Part shown: positions 58,408 to 64,000 of the stretch, in pieces
How positions within the stretch are numbered: the first letter of the stretch is position 1
Layout of the letters: each line of letters begins with the position of its first letter
NCBI GenBank assembly: GCA_002074035.1
Contig: CP012849.1
Span: 464,701-528,700 of the forward strand
DNA from: Candidatus Riesia sp. GBBU
GTDB taxonomy: Bacteria > Pseudomonadota > Gammaproteobacteria > Enterobacterales > Enterobacteriaceae
DNA: 64,000 nt
Reading direction: 5' to 3'
Translations under genes and position numbers: made by a program
The notes under the pieces: model-generated
Told to the model about the DNA's origin: nothing
Databases searched by the model: none
What the model saw: the letters and a program-made list of their open reading frames with translations, nothing else

Positions 58408-58995
58408 ATGATAAATATACCCATTATAATAACATTAATCAGAATTTCATTATCTCCAATTTTTGTATTGTTTTTTTATATACCTGTTAGTTGGTCACCA
58501 ATTTTATGTTCTGTATTGTTTGCTTTTGCATCTTTCACTGATTTGATAGATGGTCTTTTAGCGAGGATTTGCAAGAAAAGAACAAATTTTGGAGAGTTTC
58601 TTGATCCAGTAGCTGATAAGCTAATGATAGTTACTACATTAATATTAATAAACGAGTATTATCATATTTGGTGGATCACGATTCCAACAGTTATAATTAT
58701 TATAAGAGAAATAATTGTTTGTTCTCTAAGAGAATGGATGGCAAAAGAAAGAAAAAGAGAACATTTATCTGTTTCTACAATAAGTAAATTCAAAACTGTT
58801 TTTCAAATGATCTCAATAATTGTTCTACTACTTAGACCAGATAACACTAAAATGTTACTAACGGTAAGTTTATTGTATTTCTCAACTTTTTTATCATTTT
58901 TTTCTATGCTACAGTATTTATATATATCATACAAAATATTTAAAAAAAATTTTTCTGTGTTTGATAAAAATATTAGAGAACAGGACAAACATTAA
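58408..58995 (+). CDS. pgsA: phosphatidylglycerophosphate synthase
   Basis: 195 residues (E. coli about 182). It makes phosphatidylglycerol phosphate from CDP-diacylglycerol and glycerol 3-phosphate. The CDP-alcohol phosphotransferase motif DG-x2-AR-x8-G-x3-D-x3-D is intact, starting at DGLLAR near residue 50 and ending FLDPVADK. I chose the ATG at 58408 (INIPIIIT aligns with E. coli FNIPTLLT) over TTG at 58402. It is followed by tRNA-Cys and tRNA-Leu as in E. coli; glyW is lost and the C-terminus is slightly longer. Confidence 0.96.
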   Translation: MINIPIIITLIRISLSPIFVLFFYIPVSWSPILCSVLFAFASFTDLIDGLLARICKKRTNFGEFLDPVADKLMIVTTLILINEYYHIWWITIPTVIIIIREIIVCSLREWMAKERKREHLSVSTISKFKTVFQMISIIVLLLRPDNTKMLLTVSLLYFSTFLSFFSMLQYLYISYKIFKKNFSVFDKNIREQDKH

Positions 58996-59035
58996 TTTAA
59001 ATTAATGATAGAAAAGGTTAAACTTATACAATAGT

Positions 59036-59108
59036 GGCGTGTTGACAGAAAGGATAATGTAGCGGATTGCAAATCCGTTTTAACTCGGTTCGATTCCGAG
59101 ACACGCCT
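59036..59108 (+). tRNA. cysT: tRNA-Cys (anticodon GCA)
   Basis: 73 bases. Acceptor GGCGTGT pairs with ACACGCC; anticodon loop TTGCAAA in stem CGGAT/ATCCG; T-loop GGTTCGATTCC; discriminator T, the family's U73 identity base. The D-loop and variable region are each about one base longer than in E. coli cysT. CCA is not encoded. Between pgsA and tRNA-Leu(TAA). Confidence 0.94.
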
Positions 59109-59116
59109 TAAAATTT

Positions 59117-59208
59117 GCCCAGATGGTGAAATTTGGTATACACAAGGGACTTAAAATCCCTCAACTTAATTAAAATAAGTTATGCGGGTTCAAATCCCGC
59201 TCTGGGCA
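59117..59208 (+). tRNA. leuZ: tRNA-Leu (anticodon TAA), long variable arm
   Basis: 92 bases. Acceptor GCCCAGA pairs with TCTGGGC; anticodon loop CTTAAAA in stem AGGGA/TCCCT; T-loop GGTTCAAATCC; discriminator A. The variable arm forms AACTTA/TAAGTT around a seven-base loop and is clearly longer than in E. coli leuZ (about 84 bases without CCA). Eight bases after tRNA-Cys. UUA is expected to be the commonest leucine codon here. Confidence 0.95.
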
Positions 59209-59334
59209 TATAAAAATTTTTAACATACAATAAATTAAAATTGTGTATGTTTTCTTATACTATATTTCATAAGACTCAACCGAAACATGTTTTAACTGTA
59301 AAATAAAATTAAGATATTGTACTAAAGGATAATT

Positions 59335-61647
59335 ATGCCTTATTTACGTAAGTTTTTTTATGACTTTTTATCTAAAATAACTAAATATTTTATAAGAATT
59401 TATATAATACCTAAAAATCCAATGAAGAAATTTGGCATAAATAGAAAAAATATAATTTTATACTTATTCGAATCTTTTTCTAAAAGAAATTTAGTAATCT
59501 TAAGAAATAAATGTGTTTCATTAGGTTTGTTTGATCCTTTAAATAAAATTAATTTAAATAGAATTGAAATTAATTCTTATTTCTCTTTTAAGAATAAAGA
59601 AGATATATTAAAAATAATACTCGACAAAAATATTGACAAGATTATAAAAAAACTAGATATCAAAATATTACCTGTTTCAGTTATTATGTTCTCTGGAAAT
59701 AAAAAAAAAGGAATGTTTTTTATTCATAACTTAATAAGAAAAATAAAAGTTTTTTTCTCATTACTTGTAGGATCAGATTTCTTTATATTTTTTTTAAAAC
59801 CAGTATCATTAAATGACATCTTAAAAAAAAATAAATATGATGATCTTTTTATAGAGAAATTAATTAGACTTACTAGAATATCTTTTATTAGAAATAAAAT
59901 ATCTATATTAGGACCAGACGTTAATATACAAAAAAATATTAAAAATAAAGTTCTTTCTTCAAAGAAAGTACAAAACTTAATTTATAAAAAATCGAGAACT
60001 GAAAATATATCAGTTAAAAAATCTAAAAAAACAATAATAAAATTAATTAATGAGATATCATCAAAATTTTCTTATAACATGGTTGTAATAACAGGAAAAA
60101 TTCTAAGTAAAGTATTCAAAATAATATATAAAAATATAAATGTTAAATATATAGAAAGAGTTCACAAAGTTATTAAAAATGGCAATAAAATAGTTTATAT
60201 TTCGTCTCATAAGAGTCATATGGACTATTTGTTACTCTCATACATTTTGTATAAAAATGGAATTTTTCCTCCGTATATAGCAGCTGGAATTAATTTAAAC
60301 TTCTGGCCAATTGGAACAATTTTAAAAAAATTAGGAGCTTTTTTTATACGTAGGTCTACATTTAACAAAACATATTCGATAATTCTTAAAGAATATTTAA
60401 AATGTTTACTTCATATTGGATGTTCAATAGAGTATTTCATAGAAGGAGAAAGATCAAGAACTGGAGTTTTGCTTAACCCAAAAACTGGGATTTTATCAAC
60501 TATAGTTGAATATGCTAAAAATAAACTTAATTCAATAGTAATAATTCCAGTAAATATTACATATGAGTGTATTTTTGAAATATCTTCTTATTCAAGAGAG
60601 ATAAAGGAAAACAGAAAAAGAAAAGAAAATTTTTATTCTTTGGTAAAGAATTTAATAAAGTTAAAGAATCTTGGTGAAAGTTATATAAATTTTGGAAAAC
60701 CAATTTACTTATCCAAGTTCTTAAATAAGAATATTTTCTGTTTAGATTCAAATGCTTGTGAAAATATTGATCTTTTTAAAATAAACATTATAACTAAAAA
60801 ATTGTCTGAAACCATTATGAAAGAAATTGATAAATCATTAAACATCAACATAGTTCAATTATGTTCTATAGTAATATTTTTCTCAAAAAATAATTTTGTT
60901 GAAATAAACAAATTTATTAAACAAATAAAAATATACATTAGCTTAGTTGCAAAAAGATATAAAAAGTTTTTTTCTAATATAGAAAAAATTAAAAGATTAA
61001 TTATAGAATCATCAAAATTAAAAGTTTTTTCTTTAAAAAAGAAATTTACAAAAGTTTTTGTTTATTCTGATAAAAATAACTATTCAATTTTTTATTATAA
61101 AAATAATATAGAACATCTTTTTATTTTACAATCTTTAGTTGTTTTGATCTTAATTAAAAAATTTTTAACCAAAAAAGAAATATATAATATTGTGATATTA
61201 ATTTACCCTTTTATGAAGATAACATATTTTTTGAGATATTCTTCAAATAAATTAGTTTATGAAATAAATGAAACTTTAAAGAATTTAGAAAACCAAAAAA
61301 TAATTTTTTTTATAAATAAAAAGATAATTAAAATTAATAAAAATTTCATAGAATTCTTAGAATCTTTTTCAGAGATTTCAAAAAACGTATTATTTTTGTA
61401 TTTGTTTTTATTCAATTGCTTAGTAAATTCTTCAAAATTTGATAGAAATAATCTTAAACAAACAATTCAAGTAAAAACAAAAAAATTTTTTCAAAAAAAC
61501 AAAAAATTTTCTCATTTTTTCAGTAAGACATTTTTTACAAAGTTTCTTTCTACTTTAAAAAATGAAGGATATACAGACGAACCTGGAAAAGAAATCTTTA
61601 TGAAAAAAACTAAAAGTTTTTATAAAACTTTGAAAGAATTTTTCTAA
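59335..61647 (+). CDS. plsB: glycerol-3-phosphate acyltransferase
   Basis: 770 residues (E. coli 807). An inner-membrane enzyme that starts phospholipid synthesis by acylating position 1 of glycerol 3-phosphate. Acyltransferase motifs: SSHKSHMDYLLLSY (HX4D, near 285-298), GINLNFWPIG and GAFFIRR near 320-340, and EGERSRTG near 365. The N-terminal and C-terminal thirds are weakly similar, rich in Lys, Ile and Phe. AAGGAT precedes the ATG. Together with PgsA it shows that the cell makes its own phospholipids. Confidence 0.96.
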   Translation: MPYLRKFFYDFLSKITKYFIRIYIIPKNPMKKFGINRKNIILYLFESFSKRNLVILRNKCVSLGLFDPLNKINLNRIEINSYFSFKNKEDILKIILDKNIDKIIKKLDIKILPVSVIMFSGNKKKGMFFIHNLIRKIKVFFSLLVGSDFFIFFLKPVSLNDILKKNKYDDLFIEKLIRLTRISFIRNKISILGPDVNIQKNIKNKVLSSKKVQNLIYKKSRTENISVKKSKKTIIKLINEISSKFSYNMVVITGKILSKVFKIIYKNINVKYIERVHKVIKNGNKIVYISSHKSHMDYLLLSYILYKNGIFPPYIAAGINLNFWPIGTILKKLGAFFIRRSTFNKTYSIILKEYLKCLLHIGCSIEYFIEGERSRTGVLLNPKTGILSTIVEYAKNKLNSIVIIPVNITYECIFEISSYSREIKENRKRKENFYSLVKNLIKLKNLGESYINFGKPIYLSKFLNKNIFCLDSNACENIDLFKINIITKKLSETIMKEIDKSLNINIVQLCSIVIFFSKNNFVEINKFIKQIKIYISLVAKRYKKFFSNIEKIKRLIIESSKLKVFSLKKKFTKVFVYSDKNNYSIFYYKNNIEHLFILQSLVVLILIKKFLTKKEIYNIVILIYPFMKITYFLRYSSNKLVYEINETLKNLENQKIIFFINKKIIKINKNFIEFLESFSEISKNVLFLYLFLFNCLVNSSKFDRNNLKQTIQVKTKKFFQKNKKFSHFFSKTFFTKFLSTLKNEGYTDEPGKEIFMKKTKSFYKTLKEFF

Positions 61648-61756
61648 TGAGTTATTATAAATCCATAACAAAGTTTTTGATTAAAAATATAATTACTACT
61701 GCGAATAAACATCGTAGACGTGTTGATTAACTACAATGAAATTAAACTTTATTAAT

Positions 61757-63367
61757 TCATTTTTTGAATTTCTTATACAGGTTTATTATATTATTTGTTG
61801 AATCATCGTAATTATCAATTTCTTTATTGTTCCTTATGTCAGATAAAATTTGAAAAGATAGTTTTTTCCCAAGTTCTACTCCCCACTGATCAAAACTATA
61901 TATATTCCATATAACTCCTTGAACAAATGTCTTATGTTCATACATAGAAATTAAAGCTCCAATTGTATACGGATCAATTTTTTTTAATAAAATTGAGTTA
62001 CTTGGTCTATTTCCAAATAAAACTTTGTATAAATTTGAATTTTTTGTACTTTTTTTACTAAAGTTCCCAAATGCCAAAGCTCTTGTTTGAGAAAAAAAAT
62101 TAGACATAGTTTCTTCATGACATTTTTCTGAAAATCCAGGATTTTGTATAACTCCTATAAAATCACAAGGAATTAATTTTTTTCCTTGATGCATTAATTG
62201 ACAAAAGGAATGTTGAAAATTAGTCCCAGTCTCTCCCCAAATAATTGGACATGTTTGATATTTAATAAAATTTCCTAACCTGTCAACAGATTTCCCATTT
62301 GATTCCATTAAACACTGCTGAAGATAAGTTGGAAGCAAAGATAATCTTTGACTATATGGTAAAATTACTTCTGTTTCAGATCTAAAAAAATTATTATACC
62401 AAATGCTTATTAGAGCTAGTATTATAGGAATGTTATCACTTTCTGTAGTATTTAAAAAATGATTATCCATAGCATATGCTCCATCTAACAAATTTTCAAA
62501 ATTTTTAAATCCAATAGACAAAGCTATTGATAGACCAACAGAAGACCATAATGAGTAACGTCCACCAATCCAATCAAATATTTTGAATATATTCTTTTTT
62601 TCTATTCCAAATTCTATTGATTTTTTATAGTTCATAGATATTGCAAAGAAATGAAGTTGCATATGTTTTATATTTTTTGACTTTGATATGAACCAATTCT
62701 TTGCAATTTCTGAGTTTGATATTGTTTCATGAGTCGAAAAAGTTTTTGAAGAAATTAAAAATAAAGTAGTTTCGTGAGAGATTTTTTTCAGAGTTTCAAA
62801 AATATGAATTCCGTCTGAGCTATAAACAAAATGAATTTTTAAATGATTTCTATACGATTTTAATGATTTCAAAACCATTCTTGGCCCAAGGTCTGAACCA
62901 CCTATCCCTATATTAACAATATCTGTAATTCTTTTTCCACTATATCCTCTCCAATTACCTGCAATAACATCTTCGCTAAAATTTTCTATTTTCTTAAAAA
63001 TTTTTCTTACTTCTTCTTTAATTTTAATTCCATCTAATATAATTTTATTTTTATTTCTGTTTCTTATTGCTGTATGCAAAACTGCTCTATTCTCTGTTTT
63101 ATTAATTTTTTCTCCATTAAACATACTGTTTATTGCTGATTTTACATCCATCTCTTTAGATAAATTGAACAAATTTTTCATAGTTTCTTCTAAGATTTTG
63201 TTCTTAGAGTAATCAATCCATATAATGTCTCTAAAATTTTTAGAAAATTTTAAAAATCTACTTTTGTCTTCTTTAAATAAATCTTGAATTTTAACTTTTC
63301 TGACTCTGTTATAATGATGTTGTAATTTTTTCCAAAAAAAAGTTTTTGTAGGATTAATATTCTTCAT
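61757..63367 (-). CDS. pgi: glucose-6-phosphate isomerase
   Basis: 536 residues (E. coli 549). It interconverts glucose 6-phosphate and fructose 6-phosphate. Signature blocks: NIGIGGSDLGPRM near 150, SKTFSTHETI near 208, ESNGKSVDR with the catalytic glutamate near 345, HSFCQLMHQG with the catalytic histidine near 380, and SFDQWGVELGK with the catalytic lysine near 505. Full length by alignment. It connects PTS sugars with glycolysis. Confidence 0.97.
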   Translation of the reverse strand: MKNINPTKTFFWKKLQHHYNRVRKVKIQDLFKEDKSRFLKFSKNFRDIIWIDYSKNKILEETMKNLFNLSKEMDVKSAINSMFNGEKINKTENRAVLHTAIRNRNKNKIILDGIKIKEEVRKIFKKIENFSEDVIAGNWRGYSGKRITDIVNIGIGGSDLGPRMVLKSLKSYRNHLKIHFVYSSDGIHIFETLKKISHETTLFLISSKTFSTHETISNSEIAKNWFISKSKNIKHMQLHFFAISMNYKKSIEFGIEKKNIFKIFDWIGGRYSLWSSVGLSIALSIGFKNFENLLDGAYAMDNHFLNTTESDNIPIILALISIWYNNFFRSETEVILPYSQRLSLLPTYLQQCLMESNGKSVDRLGNFIKYQTCPIIWGETGTNFQHSFCQLMHQGKKLIPCDFIGVIQNPGFSEKCHEETMSNFFSQTRALAFGNFSKKSTKNSNLYKVLFGNRPSNSILLKKIDPYTIGALISMYEHKTFVQGVIWNIYSFDQWGVELGKKLSFQILSDIRNNKEIDNYDDSTNNIINLYKKFKK

Positions 63368-63448
63368 AAAGATTTCCTAATATTAAAAAAGATATCAGAC
63401 ATCTAATTACATAATATGTAATTTTAATTGAGGTAATCTAATTATATT

Positions 63449-64000
63449 CTAAGTAAAAATTTCTTCAAATTTTTCAAATCCGATTTCCTTAAAAACTTGT
63501 ATCAAAATCTTGATTCTCTCTTCCATTTTGGTATAGTAGACTGTATTTTTTTTCTTAATACTAAAAATACTTTTCTTATAAATATAAACATTTTTTAAAA
63601 GATCTGATTTTGAATCAATTAAATTAATTTTTCTTCCAAAAAAATTTTTGATTTCTTTTTTTATCAATAGAAGATGAGTACATCCAAGTATGATAGTATC
63701 AGGATTACTTGTTCTGTCTTCGATCCATGGGGACAAAATAGATAATGTTTTATATACTGATTGATATGTAGTATTAAACATATTTTCTACTACATTTATT
63801 ATATCGGAAACTATGATGTTTCTAATTATTACATACGAAGAAAAATTTTTAATAAAACGTTTCATATAAGCACTATTTATGGTAGCTTTTGTAGCAAGTA
63901 ACCCAACAATTTTATTTTTAGTTATTTTAACAGCAGATTTTATATCAGGAATTATTCCGATAATTGGAAATGAAAAAACTTCTCTGAGCTTTCTTAAGCT
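63449..64000 (-). CDS. murI: glutamate racemase, 3' part (cut by window edge)
   Basis: 183 codons of an expected 285 are visible; the frame is open from 63865 up to the edge without a stop, so the ATG at 63865 is internal. It makes D-glutamate for peptidoglycan. The visible part matches E. coli from about residue 100: SLRKLREVFSFP against SLPALREKFDFP, KIVGLLATKAT, and ILGCTHLLL with the second catalytic cysteine and its histidine. The first catalytic cysteine lies outside the window. Confidence 0.95.
   Translation of the reverse strand, partial: SLRKLREVFSFPIIGIIPDIKSAVKITKNKIVGLLATKATINSAYMKRFIKNFSSYVIIRNIIVSDIINVVENMFNTTYQSVYKTLSILSPWIEDRTSNPDTIILGCTHLLLIKKEIKNFFGRKINLIDSKSDLLKNVYIYKKSIFSIKKKNTVYYTKMEERIKILIQVFKEIGFEKFEEIFT

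Noticed and set aside
63449-63865. A 138-residue gene starting at 63865
   Set aside because: The frame continues without a stop to the window edge with MurI similarity, so this ATG is internal to murI.
1-64000. CRISPR arrays, insertion sequences, prophage, toxin-antitoxin or secretion systems
   Set aside because: No spaced direct repeats, transposase, integrase or phage genes were found; all recognised genes are enterobacterial core genes.

Overview
This window looks like a piece of the chromosome of a reduced-genome, very A+T-rich gammaproteobacterial endosymbiont of the Enterobacterales. Almost every protein aligns from memory end to end with an Escherichia coli orthologue, and many blocks keep E. 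coli gene order after loss of intervening genes: hldE..cca-folB-tsaD-rpsU-dnaG-rpoD-tRNA-Ile2-(yqjA); metG/udk-dcd; bioA/bioBFCD..ybhL..rhtA; ligA..ptsHI; tal-dnaK-dnaJ-nhaA-rpsT-ribF-ileS-lspA-ispH; aroK-aroB-rpe-trpS; pgsA-tRNA-Cys-tRNA-Leu. A complete biotin cluster plus folE, folB and ribF suggests a B-vitamin provisioner of a blood-feeding insect. The closest match I can think of is Candidatus Riesia of lice, recalled as having a short linear chromosome; this is inference, not a database result.

Left end (1-3.9 kb). The outstanding feature is a large inverted repeat. Bases 1-1722 are the reverse complement of 1947-3668, with no mismatch in the stretches compared, coding and non-coding. 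Each arm carries ssb and the 3' part of hldE. A 224-bp single-copy spacer holds tRNA-Asn. The left arm is cut by the window edge. hldE itself is only a kinase-domain gene.

4-11 kb: tRNA maturation and modification (cca, tsaD), folB, and the macromolecular-synthesis operon rpsU-dnaG-rpoD followed by tRNA-Ile(CAT). 11-19.7 kb: a decayed DedA protein, glyQS, a TerC-family membrane protein, dcd, a frameshifted udk, a short metG, folE. 20-31.4 kb: rhtA and ybhL converging on a clear bidirectional terminator, the bio genes (overlapping reading frames, divergent bioA), ligA, ptsHI without crr. 31-44 kb: mepM, ispH-lspA-ileS-ribF, rpsT with a conserved UUG start, nhaA, dnaJ, dnaK with a recognisable heat-shock promoter and an internal terminator-like hairpin, and tal. 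44-56.7 kb: gene-poor stretches (about 1.0, 0.6, 0.7 and 1.3 kb without genes) around tusA, trkH, tRNA-Glu, sodA, trpS-rpe-aroB-aroK, pitA, gdhA and tRNA-Leu(CAA). 56.7-64 kb: a POT peptide transporter, pgsA, tRNA-Cys, tRNA-Leu(TAA), plsB, pgi and the 3' part of murI.

None of the six tRNA genes encodes its CCA end, so the neighbouring cca gene is needed for all of them. Gene decay is visible at many scales: loss of whole domains (hldE, metG), loss of catalytic residues in accessory domains (HD domain of cca, acidic residues of the DedA protein, CPxP motif of tusA), a one-base poly-A frameshift (udk), and long spacers where genes have eroded. No CRISPR array, insertion sequence, prophage or riboswitch was seen.
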